NCBI GenBank assembly: GCA_030849065.1
Contig: JASAON010001386.1
Span: 1-19,405, forward strand
DNA: 19,405 nucleotides
DNA from: Jaenimonas drosophilae
Lineage: Eukaryota > Euglenozoa > Kinetoplastea > Trypanosomatida > Trypanosomatidae
Direction: 5' to 3'
Part shown: in pieces, positions 1 to 8,400 of the stretch
Numbering within the stretch: position 1 is the stretch's first letter
Layout of the letters: every line of letters starts with the position of its first letter
The notes under the pieces: generated by a model
Told to the model about the DNA's origin: nothing
Seen by the model: the letters and a program-made list of their open reading frames with translations, nothing else
Database searches by the model: none
Made by a program: the position numbers and the translations under genes

Positions 1-1
1 C

Positions 2-2845
2 ATCCTTGCTGATGTACTCGTCATGTGTGAAGATGATGAAGATGATGTACCTCTTATGGAGTGTGGCCATCGGTTGGTGATGGCAAAACAACGCAATCAA
101 GGTGCGGGATGGATGCCAGTCTCCATCATGGATGTGTGCTCCATCATGCTTCATCGGCTTCACCAACGGCGGCGCAGCACAGCAACAACATCATCATCAT
201 CGTGCTCGCAAAAGTCTGCAGCGGATGTGTGGGTAGCGAGTGCCAACCTCGATGCGTTTCTGCAGCACATGTTGTTGGTGCTCTCATCCACGCCGAATGC
301 TGCAACATGGCTGACATCAGCACCATCATCATCATCAGCAGCAGCAGCACGTGTTGGTGTGGGTGCTGCATCACGTACATCTCCCAGTTGCAACGCCGTG
401 ATGTGGATGGAGCTCCTCACCATGATTCGCACACACTCAGCAACATCATCATCATCAACGCAACCAAAGAGAACTGTGTGGGCTGAAGTTGTTGTATCAG
501 TGATGGAGCACGTTCATGATGTGCGTACATCCATGAATGGCACATCAGCAAGCAAGAGGATGGAGATGCAAATGAATGTGTTGGAGGCCTTTGCTACATC
601 GCTGGAGCGTTGCACGCATCTTCTCGAGATGATGATGATGATGAATGGCGCATCAACGTTGTCCGTGAATGATGCGCGGAAACGTTGTGCCACCTTGTGG
701 GCGGATGTGTTGTACGTCTACCAACATCCATCCATGGCACCACTGATGCATCGCCTGACGAACACCGAGCGTTGCACGCATCTTCGTTTGTTGCTGGAAG
801 CGTGCCATCTCACCCAACATCAACACGCACACCGTCGTGGTTGTGTTGGGCGAGCGATGCGTTGTGTGATGGAGCAGCTTCGTTCATCTCCACACGCACA
901 CGTACTGTGGTGCCCGCAGCACAGTGAAGCATGTCGGTGGCTCATTCAGCGTGGAGTGATGACCGCTTGTGCGGAGCAACATGGGTGGATGGCGGAGTAC
1001 GACGCACTTGTTGTTGCAACCTCAGAGCACAACAACAACAACATGAAGGATCTTGTCTTGGTGGAGCACGCACGCACACAACTCGTTGAAGCACTATCAC
1101 CATCATCCAACATGAGTATGGATGTTGTGTGGGAATATGTTGCGGCATGTGCTGATGCAGGCATGCATGTTGGTTATGCAGACTACACGGCGGTTCTCTC
1201 ATTGATGGAGCAAAGGAACGTGACAACGCACGTTGAGAGGTGGTGGATGGCACTCGTGCGCGATGGATGGCGGCCAGCGTCAAGGGAGCTTCAGCAGTGC
1301 TTCACACTTATACAAGCAACAACAACAACAACAACAACATCATCATCTTCATCAGTTGGTAGAGATCATCATTTACGTGTGCTCTCTTTTGGTGTGTTGT
1401 GCTCAACCCTTGTGCCACGGACGGATGAAGAAACTACGCTGATCGTTCCTGATGGATTCGTGGAAGCCATGGTGGCGGCAGCGATGCACGCAACAACAAC
1501 AACATCATCATCATCATCATCAAATACGGAGTTGCGTATGATGTTTGTCACAATTCTTCAGTGGGTGAGCTCTGTCACACACACAGCGATGATGCCCACG
1601 TCAACGCTTGACGATATTGTGGCACTCTTGTGCAGATACCAAACAACATCATCATCACTATCAGCATCTCCTGCGAATGATGATGATGATGTTGTTGGTG
1701 GTGCAGCTCTGCGTGATGTAGATGCTGCACGTGCAGCCTTGATCTTCATGGCTGCTCAGCATCATCGCCACCATCACGTACCATCTTCATCATCATTGGT
1801 GGCGCTGTATTCTGCAGTGAGTAGGCATGGATGTACCCGCTCCACCATGAATCATCTTGAGACGTTGGCTCGCGATGATGTTTGTGTCTCATGGCATCTA
1901 CGCACGCAGCTCGCCCTGGCGGTTGCAGAGAACATCGTTGTTGGTCGCCCCACAAGACATGTTGCGAAGCAGAAGAAGAACACACAAGGTGTTTTTGTGG
2001 ATGATGATGATGATGATGTGTTTGCCCCGACACGCGTACATCATCGTGGTGCTTCCTTCTTTGCTCAAGGAAGCTCTTCAGTTTCTGTGGTACGACTTGT
2101 TGAGATGGAGGAGGTTTACGAAACGTGCATGTTGCACTTCTGCAGCCCCAACACAACACCATCATCATCATCACGTTCAACAGCCACGCAACCAATGGAT
2201 GTTGATGCACTCACTCAGCTTCTGGATGTGCTACGTACGCCAACACGAACCGACGTCTCGTGGAGCACACGCCAGCTTGTGCTCCGTTGCATCCATCACA
2301 TCAACAGCGGCATCGAAGATGCGCATCTACGTCGTGCACGCATGGCGGTATTGATGCAGTGGGTGTGCTACGGCTTTGCTCCACTCAAGAAAGAAGAAGC
2401 GTTGATGTCCTTGATGAAGGAACTGGATGACGTCGTCCAGATGGTTGTTCGTGTGGCCATCACAACACACAACAACAACAGCAACAACAACAACACCAAT
2501 AGCCATCATCTTCTCGGTGATGTACTCACCAATGCCCCATCGAGGGAGGTTCTTCACTCGCACCTCATCACAGATGTTTTTGTGGTTCACCACGCGTTGC
2601 AAGCGATGCGTGCATCATCATCATCAACATCATCATCAACAACAACATCAACATCGTCATGCAGAGATCATGATGTGCTGCGAGAGGTGGTGGAGAAGTT
2701 GGTGAGGAAGATTGTGCAGCTCGAGTTGGTGCGTGTGCCACAGGTGCAGCAACCAACAAGGCAATTGGCATCTCGTCTGTTGCTGAAGACGTTGACGGAT
2801 GAGGATGGCGTTGATGATGATGAAGTATCATCCGCACGTGTCTAA
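2..2845 (+). CDS. Low-complexity helical protein with PPR-like motif, 5' partial
   Basis: The frame is already open at the left edge (codons from base 2) and ends at a TAA at 2843-2845. The first ATG in the window is at 23, but nothing marks it as the true start, so the gene probably begins upstream. The product, at least 940 residues, is mostly predicted helical and has no obvious membrane segment. Counting from the ATG at 23, residues 386-420 (nt 1178-1282) form a unit of exactly 35 residues with a Tyr at position 3, a Trp pair in the second helix and a Gly-Trp-Arg-Pro end, as in pentatricopeptide repeats. Similar but weaker units lie near nt 1790-1930 and 2265-2430. PPR proteins are abundant in kinetoplastid mitochondria, where they bind RNA. 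That role here is inference. Many Ser, Thr, Asn and Asp runs come from (ATC)n and (AAC)n tracts and interrupt the helical parts. An unrelated alpha-helical repeat protein is the alternative. The coding call is firm and the family weak. Confidence 0.85.
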   Translation: MLADVLVMCEDDEDDVPLMECGHRLVMAKQRNQGAGWMPVSIMDVCSIMLHRLHQRRRSTATTSSSSCSQKSAADVWVASANLDAFLQHMLLVLSSTPNAATWLTSAPSSSSAAAARVGVGAASRTSPSCNAVMWMELLTMIRTHSATSSSSTQPKRTVWAEVVVSVMEHVHDVRTSMNGTSASKRMEMQMNVLEAFATSLERCTHLLEMMMMMNGASTLSVNDARKRCATLWADVLYVYQHPSMAPLMHRLTNTERCTHLRLLLEACHLTQHQHAHRRGCVGRAMRCVMEQLRSSPHAHVLWCPQHSEACRWLIQRGVMTACAEQHGWMAEYDALVVATSEHNNNNMKDLVLVEHARTQLVEALSPSSNMSMDVVWEYVAACADAGMHVGYADYTAVLSLMEQRNVTTHVERWWMALVRDGWRPASRELQQCFTLIQATTTTTTTSSSSSVGRDHHLRVLSFGVLCSTLVPRTDEETTLIVPDGFVEAMVAAAMHATTTTSSSSSSNTELRMMFVTILQWVSSVTHTAMMPTSTLDDIVALLCRYQTTSSSLSASPANDDDDVVGGAALRDVDAARAALIFMAAQHHRHHHVPSSSSLVALYSAVSRHGCTRSTMNHLETLARDDVCVSWHLRTQLALAVAENIVVGRPTRHVAKQKKNTQGVFVDDDDDDVFAPTRVHHRGASFFAQGSSSVSVVRLVEMEEVYETCMLHFCSPNTTPSSSSRSTATQPMDVDALTQLLDVLRTPTRTDVSWSTRQLVLRCIHHINSGIEDAHLRRARMAVLMQWVCYGFAPLKKEEALMSLMKELDDVVQMVVRVAITTHNNNSNNNNTNSHHLLGDVLTNAPSREVLHSHLITDVFVVHHALQAMRASSSSTSSSTTTSTSSCRDHDVLREVVEKLVRKIVQLELVRVPQVQQPTRQLASRLLLKTLTDEDGVDDDEVSSARV
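1317..1354 (+). repeat. Compound (AAC)n(ATC)n microsatellite in coding sequence
   Basis: About seven AAC units run straight into ATC/TTC units. In the frame of the surrounding gene this reads as a Thr run followed by a Ser run. The tract lies just after the PPR-like motif. Confidence 0.9.
1491..1523 (+). repeat. Compound (AAC)n(ATC)n microsatellite in coding sequence
   Basis: Four to five AAC units are followed by about six ATC units. It again encodes Thr residues then Ser residues, with the same order and phase as the tract about 170 bases upstream. Confidence 0.9.
2612..2659 (+). repeat. Interspersed (ATC)n and (AAC)n microsatellite in coding sequence
   Basis: Two ATC blocks are separated by AAC and followed by an AAC block. 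In frame they give a Ser/Thr-rich stretch near the C-terminus of the first gene. Confidence 0.85.
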
Positions 2846-3022
2846 GCTCTACTACTCACACAGAATAACACAATTTGTTGTTGTGCAACCTTCCATGGAG
2901 GTTTGGTGCTCATGATGATGCAGAAAAACGCTCACAACTTTCTCGTTTCACTATTGTTGATGTAGTTGCACAGAAGTACACCATAAACGCACATCATAAA
3001 CGCACCAACAACAACATCGAGC
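2846..3022. other. Short intergenic spacer between the first two genes
   Basis: These 177 bases carry the 3' flank of the first gene and the 5' flank of the next. They contain a TTG-rich stretch near 2874, a pyrimidine-rich stretch at about 2936-2955 and an AG at 2964-2965. I see no other gene in it. Confidence 0.75.
2936..2965 (+). promoter_or_regulatory. Candidate trans-splice acceptor for the second gene
   Basis: A pyrimidine-rich tract ends in a TGTAG, with the AG at 2964-2965, 57 bases before the ATG at 3023. In kinetoplastids such a tract and AG direct spliced-leader addition. That this site is used is inference. Confidence 0.4.
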
Positions 3023-4339
3023 ATGGCTTCTGACGCACTTGGCGATGTCGCGAAGGAAAAAACCACTCGTTCGGCCATTTTGGCGTGGAGCAACTTCATT
3101 CTGCGCGCCAACTACGCCACGCTGAGAGACATCCCCACAACCGGTGCCGCGCTCCTTCTCCATGCTATCTTTACACAACTTATCAAGCCCTTCGCAACAA
3201 CAACAACAACATCATCATCATCCATCAACCGCGTACACGCAGACACCTTGACTGCCTGCCATGGCATCATCCACGCCACACTTCAATCGCTGCAGTTTCT
3301 GGACGCAACACCCGTCGTGGCACTGCGCAACGCCGAACATGTTGTGGAGCTCATCCGACAGGTACAACGTCATCTGCATCCCTCCGCCGCTTCATCACCA
3401 ACGATCGCCATTCGCGCGGCTGAATGGATCGAAGGGCGTTCCATGTTGGAGGAGATTAAGTTGTGGCGATGGCTGCGGTGTACCGCATGGATTGTTGCTG
3501 CATCATCATCATCATCATCATCATCATCGAGTGCGGTGATGGCCATCACACCCGAGGCGGATGTGGAGATGGAGGAACTACGCCACAATGTAGATGTGTT
3601 TCTTAGACGAGCAACATCATCATCATCTTCTTCAACAACAACAACAACAAACTCGTTGACGGAGGTGCCAAAGGCAACAACATCAATGAAGCGCCAGCGT
3701 AGTGAAGATGATCAGGCCTCTCAGGATGGAAGGACACATACGGAAGAGCCCGTACCACCAGCCGTGGCAGTGGTGCGAGTAGAAGCACAACCATCAGCAT
3801 CATCATCATCAGCAACAAGTACACCATCATTAACAACATCATCATCATCGTCAGCAACAACAACGGCACCTCTGCCTCCTCGTCTGGTAGAGGCCAACGC
3901 AAACGCTGCAGCTGCCGCGGCACTTCGTCGTGAAGTTGTTGTGGCGGAGGCTCATCTCCATGATGTGCTTCAGTCGCGTTGCGCGCATGCCGCTGGACAT
4001 CCTCCATCATCATCTTCATCATCATCGCATGCAGCAGATGTTGTTGTTGTTGTTGGTGCAACTGAACAACATTTTGCTGGTTTCGAAGAGATGGAGCGTC
4101 GTCTGGCCAACCAACTCATCCCGCTAGACCACCAACGTGCGTTGGGTGAAGCACACAACGACCAACAACAACAACAACATCCTGAGATGTGTGTACGTTG
4201 TCCTGCTGTTCTGGCACATGTTGTGGAAGGAAACCTGCAACATGTGAAGCGACTCAGTGCCGCACGTCGTGAGGCCATCGCAGCCTGCCTCAGACGTGAT
4301 CCAACCGCCCTCCTCCAGGCGTTGAGCAACGTGTGCTGA
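3023..4339 (+). CDS. Ser/Thr/Ala-rich protein with a faint EB1/CH-like N-terminus
   Basis: This 438-residue frame starts at the first ATG after the candidate splice site and ends in TGA. Residues 16-56 (Leu-Ala-Trp, then Asn, then an Asn-Tyr pair, then Gly-Ala-Ala followed by a hydrophobic helix) recall the first helices of the EB1-type calponin-homology domain. Residues near 95-117 (Thr-Pro-Val, then a helical segment) could match its later part. This is pattern memory, not an alignment, and the fold would be interrupted by a Thr/Ser run at about residues 59-67. If correct, a microtubule plus-end or flagellar role would follow. Residues 168-295 are low complexity, with long Ser and Thr runs and a basic KRQR segment that could be a nuclear signal. 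The last 60 residues hold a Cys-x-x-Cys pair and a predicted helix that I do not recognise. No membrane segment or signal peptide is visible. The coding call is secure and the function unknown. Confidence 0.82.
   Translation: MASDALGDVAKEKTTRSAILAWSNFILRANYATLRDIPTTGAALLLHAIFTQLIKPFATTTTTSSSSINRVHADTLTACHGIIHATLQSLQFLDATPVVALRNAEHVVELIRQVQRHLHPSAASSPTIAIRAAEWIEGRSMLEEIKLWRWLRCTAWIVAASSSSSSSSSSAVMAITPEADVEMEELRHNVDVFLRRATSSSSSSTTTTTNSLTEVPKATTSMKRQRSEDDQASQDGRTHTEEPVPPAVAVVRVEAQPSASSSSATSTPSLTTSSSSSATTTAPLPPRLVEANANAAAAAALRREVVVAEAHLHDVLQSRCAHAAGHPPSSSSSSSHAADVVVVVGATEQHFAGFEEMERRLANQLIPLDHQRALGEAHNDQQQQQHPEMCVRCPAVLAHVVEGNLQHVKRLSAARREAIAACLRRDPTALLQALSNVC
3195..3223 (+). repeat. Compound (AAC)n(ATC)n microsatellite in coding sequence
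   Basis: Five AAC units are followed by about three ATC units. They encode Thr then Ser residues and split the N-terminal helical region of the second gene. Confidence 0.88.
3501..3528 (+). repeat. (ATC)n microsatellite in coding sequence
   Basis: About nine near-perfect units, read as TCA codons, give an uninterrupted Ser run in the second gene. Confidence 0.92.
3612..3650 (+). repeat. (ATC)n/(AAC)n microsatellite in coding sequence
   Basis: An ATC/TTC block is followed by an AAC block and encodes Ser residues then Thr residues. The order is reversed relative to most other tracts in these two genes. Confidence 0.88.
3787..3864 (+). repeat. Cluster of ATC and AAC microsatellites in coding sequence
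   Basis: Several short ATC and AAC blocks alternate over about 80 bases. In frame they give a Ser/Thr-rich linker in the middle of the second gene. Confidence 0.85.
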
Positions 4340-4353
4340 TTGCCACACGTACA

Positions 4354-4357
<4 letters not shown>

Positions 4358-4397
<40 letters not shown>
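4358..4397 (+). repeat. (CA)20 dinucleotide repeat
   Basis: A perfect 40-base CA tract begins 18 bases after the TGA of the second gene, probably within its 3' UTR. CA/GT tracts also follow the stop codons of the next two genes. Confidence 0.97.
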
Positions 4398-4399
<2 letters not shown>

Positions 4400-5167
4400 T
4401 CATCATGTTGTGTAGATTGAAGCCACGTTTTTTTTGTTCTAGAACCTGATTCACGTCACCGCACACACTCACAGACACACGCACATTTCGTGGTTTTGCT
4501 GACTCACGCTGGTACACCTTCCGTGTATATCCAATACACACACATTTCCATCCTCTCCTTTTCTTTTTTTTGTCTCGTGAAAAGAACTTCTTTTTTTTCT
4601 TCAGTAGCCACAGCTACATCACCTCTGCCTTCTTGAGGGGTTTGGTGGAGGTGTACGAGGAAGTTGGAGTACAAACTCATCATCACCTGTGCCGCCTCGT
4701 TGTGAAGCGGCAGCCACAAACACAAACACACATACAAACACACCGACACAAGCCGATCTCGTCCACATCAACACGAGTGCAGCGGTCTTGTATTCCTCGC
4801 ATCTACAAGGCCGTCGTCCTTCCTTTCTTTTGCTTTGTTTTTTGGGTGCAACTACATCTCTACATCTCCCTCAATAGAGTGGTTCACGTCTGCGCCAACA
4901 CCACACAACAACAACAACAAAAAAAACAAAACAGAATAGTATTTCGTGGTGTCACAACCTAGACCTGTGCGCCATCCATATTCCGTCATACCACGGAACC
5001 CCGACGTGTGTGGCGTGTGCTCGTGCCACCACCTTGTTCGTGTTGGCGCACAACCTCTTCTTCTTCTCTACATACTTCTTCTCTTGTTTGTAGTCGGCGT
5101 CACTGTTTTCTGACCGTTCCTTCGTGCTCCAACCTTCTCCACACATTTTTTGCAGCGCTTTTTTTGT

Positions 5168-5191
5168 TTGTTGTTGTTGTTGTTGTTGTTG
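5168..5191 (+). repeat. (TTG)8 repeat upstream of first receptor gene
   Basis: Eight perfect TTG units flanked by T runs start a pyrimidine-rich stretch of about 90 bases that continues as C/T-rich sequence to about 5250. Confidence 0.95.
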
Positions 5192-5391
5192 TTTTTTGCC
5201 TGCCTATATCCTCCTCACCACCTCCCCCCACCACTCCTCCCACACCTACTTGGCACAATCACTGCAGCTTCACTCTACACAACGTTTTTCCTCATCCAGG
5301 CAAGTCGTGGATCGTGGAAGACCACATAACACAGAGATTGATTGGTTGTTTGCCTGTTTTTTGGTGCCACTATTGTTGTTGTTCTTGTTAG
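5192..5391 (+). promoter_or_regulatory. Candidate trans-splice acceptor region of first receptor gene
   Basis: Three AG sites follow pyrimidine-rich sequence: 5266-5267 after the long C/T tract, 5298-5299 after a T5 run, and 5390-5391 after a TTG/TTC stretch. No ATG occurs between 5267 and 5465, so whichever is used the first AUG is the one at 5465. Their use as acceptors is inference. Confidence 0.35.
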
Positions 5392-5464
5392 TAGTGGTTC
5401 ATCTCTGCAACCCCACACACACGTACACAAACACGCTGTGTTGTTTGCGTTGAGGTTGTGCAGT

Positions 5465-8400
5465 ATGCCACTGAACGTCAGTACGACCTCAGCACATCGA
5501 GGAAAGTCCTCCTCCGAGCCATCAACATGTTTGCCGGCCTCCACACGTCGCAGCTCTCCGCCCATCACCAACCCACTCACGATGAGCGATCCAAGCAGCG
5601 AGCAGAGCCAGAGTATGGAACAGAACAGCTTCGGCGGTCTTGTGTCTCAGGGTGGCATCATGAAGAGCGGTGCCACGGATGAACGTCAACCACAACAACC
5701 ACACCAGCCCCGCAACCTGAAGCCAACCTTCATCACCCCACACAATTCATTCGAGAATGTGCTCGCGGCGGAGGCCCACGCCCTCGCCTCCACCACGCGC
5801 GCCAACAGTGAAGCAGGAAGCCGCTCCACCGCCGCCGGCGTTGATGGTGGTTTTGTTGGTGGGGTGGCGCGTGGCAGCGTGAGCGGGCCTGCACGACGAC
5901 GTCCGGATGGGCTCATTGGCGTGAAGTTCCTCGATTTCGGCCATGATAGTTGGTCTGCCGCAGCACAAGAATGTGGTGCGGGGAGCCCTCTCCCATCCCC
6001 GCCTGCCTCCTCGGCAGCGACGGCAGCCATGCCACGGCAACAACCACGACCCGCGAGCATCTCCGTCGGGGACCCATCGAGCTCTGTGGAGATGCATGAG
6101 CGCCAATCCAGTCGGACGATGTTTGATGATGATGAAGATGAAGATTTTCTCTTCTCACCCTGTACGAGCATGGATGAAGAAGAGGAGGAGGCTGGTGCGA
6201 TGGAGGAGGCCACACGCAGCATTTACACGATGCGCGCGAGCGCACGCGATCTTGGACCCCGCGAGGGTTCCATCTCCAAAACCACAGCAGCAGCTGCTGC
6301 TGCCACTGGGGGGCCCCCTTCCGAAGGTGGCGGCAATGAGTGTGATTCCTGCCAACTGCCACTGCAGAAGCCACGACGTGAACGGCGACGACGTAGTTGT
6401 TGGAAACGTTTTCAACGTCGTGTGTTTGGTCTGAGTACGTGCGTGGCGCTGCCCTTCATCATGATCCTCATCATCACGGGTGCCATCATCTCTCAATCAA
6501 CCTTCGTCATACCCTCCGTCGCCATTCGGAATACATGGGAAGATGTGCAAATCGTAGATACCTCGGTGCTTAATACAAAGTTGTTCCAGCAGTCGCAACG
6601 CATGTTTAGTCTGGGAACGATGGTGGCCGCCTTGTACAGCAATTCCTCCATGTGGGTCGGCAATGAGAGCACCATGAGTCTCATGTGCTCCATGCTCTAC
6701 CACGTGGATCCCCATACACAGATTCGTGGGGTGCAGCTCATCTCCCAAAGCTATGACAACGTGGCGCTGTGTACGCACGGAGACGCATCGGCAAGTAGCA
6801 TGCAGCGGATGGCTGGGGGCTACTCCAACGACCACGACCACATCATCACGGGCACCTATGTCATTGATCCCAGCGACTTCACCATTGCGGAACCTCCCGT
6901 CCTCGTGGATAGCGCGGGCGACCTCAACGTGACGGCCTACTTGGCATCCAAAAACTACGACAGCACACCACTCTTCAAGGCCTTTGAAGAGCAGGTGGAG
7001 GGAAAGCTGGCAGAGATACCTCGTTCACTCTACTGGCGGCAGTCTGATCGTGTGCTGCACTCCATTGTGCTGCTCTATCCCATGGCCGTCTATGACAGCT
7101 CTCAGACAGGGCGTGATGAGCTCCCCATTGGTCGTGCCTTCACCGACACCCGAATCGAAGCCCAGAACCTTTTCAGTGAGCTCAACGATGCCAGTGTTGC
7201 ACAAACACGCATCATGGTGCTCTCTCTTGACACCGTTGACTCAGGTGACCCTGTGATCATTGCCAATGATTGGGGCCAACCGGTGACCAACGACACAACG
7301 TCGTGGTCCACGTGGTTTGGGTACAACAACCACACCGTACTCCACACCTCGGGCGTGCATGACCACTTGATGCGTGTGGCCATGACGCACCTGCATTGGT
7401 CCAGACTTAGCATCGAGGGCTACACCACAACGAAGTACTTCCTCTACAATGGTGCCCCCGCCCTGGTGACCATGTGGCGTGCCACGACCGACTATGGCCT
7501 CTCGGTGGGCATGGTGTTGGTCAATGCCCAGTGCTACGTTTCCGGCTCCTACTGGTATTGGCACATTGCCTTCTCGCTCGGACTCCTCGTCGTCGTGATT
7601 CTTCTCGTCGTGGGCTTCTGGTGTCTTGTAGAGCAGTGTGCATCGAAGCCACTTCGTCGGCTGACATACCGCTTCGTTCGTAGCGCGCAGGGGCATCAGT
7701 TTGTTTCCCTCAAGCGCACCGACCGGCTTCATCTGGCGGAGGTGCATCGCCTCTTCATCATGTATAACCGCATGGTGCCACAACTACGGGCCGCCGACAC
7801 CTTCGTGCCCGCGGCGATGCGGCAGATTCTGCGCCCCTTAGCCGACTCCGAGGATGAAGGGGAGCGGGCGGGTGACAGTACCGTCAATAACACCACGGGG
7901 GGCTACTACTCCAGCTACGCCGGCAATGGTCCAGAGAACTCCGCGGACAACTCCACACAGGCTATACCCATCTTTCCCTTCCCATACGATTCACTTCCCT
8001 GCTCGCCAAGCCCAACGGGGGCGAGCTACAGCGTGTTGGAGGATCGCGTCGTCTCAGTCGTCACGATGGTGCAGGCGGCGGGTGGCCATCACCCACGCAC
8101 AACCACCCCACTCCTCTTTGGTACACCCGAGGTGGAGCAATCGGGAGGTGGCAACGTTCGGGCGAAGCTCCAGGCCATTCACTTTGCCCGCGCACGCCGC
8201 AACTCTGGGATTGCCGCCATGAGCGATGCCACAATGGGCCCGCACATTAAGTTCCTCATGAACCTTGCGACTAGCTTGCGTGGGGTCATTCACCACATGT
8301 CGCCCGACATCACCGTCGTACACTTTGGCAGCCTCCGACGTGGCAAGTGCGCACAGACCCATGCAGATATTCGTCGAGCAGCCAACCTCGCCGTGCAGTT

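Larger units (their letters stand above)
4340..5464. other. Long intergenic spacer between second gene and receptor array
   Basis: This 1.1-kb stretch has no convincing gene. It holds a (CA)20 tract close to the upstream stop codon, T-rich runs at about 4428-4438 and 4560-4600, a (CAA)n/A-rich stretch at about 4905-4935, a (TTG)8 tract, and a long C/T-rich stretch before the first receptor gene. The open frames inside it start at non-ATG codons or read through simple repeats. It probably comprises the 3' UTR of the second gene and the 5' flank of the third. Confidence 0.7.

Noticed and set aside
4358..4397. CA tract as telomeric, centromeric or CRISPR-type repeat
   Set aside because: It is a simple dinucleotide tract in a probable 3' UTR, with no spacers or higher-order unit.
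4570..4962. Plus-strand open frame of 130 codons in the 4.3-5.4 kb spacer
   Set aside because: It has no ATG at its start and reads through T runs, CA repeats and an A-rich stretch.
5342..5464. Upstream extension of copy 1 resembling a signal peptide
   Set aside because: It begins at a TTG codon with no in-frame ATG, is encoded by TTG/CA simple repeats and is absent from the other copies.
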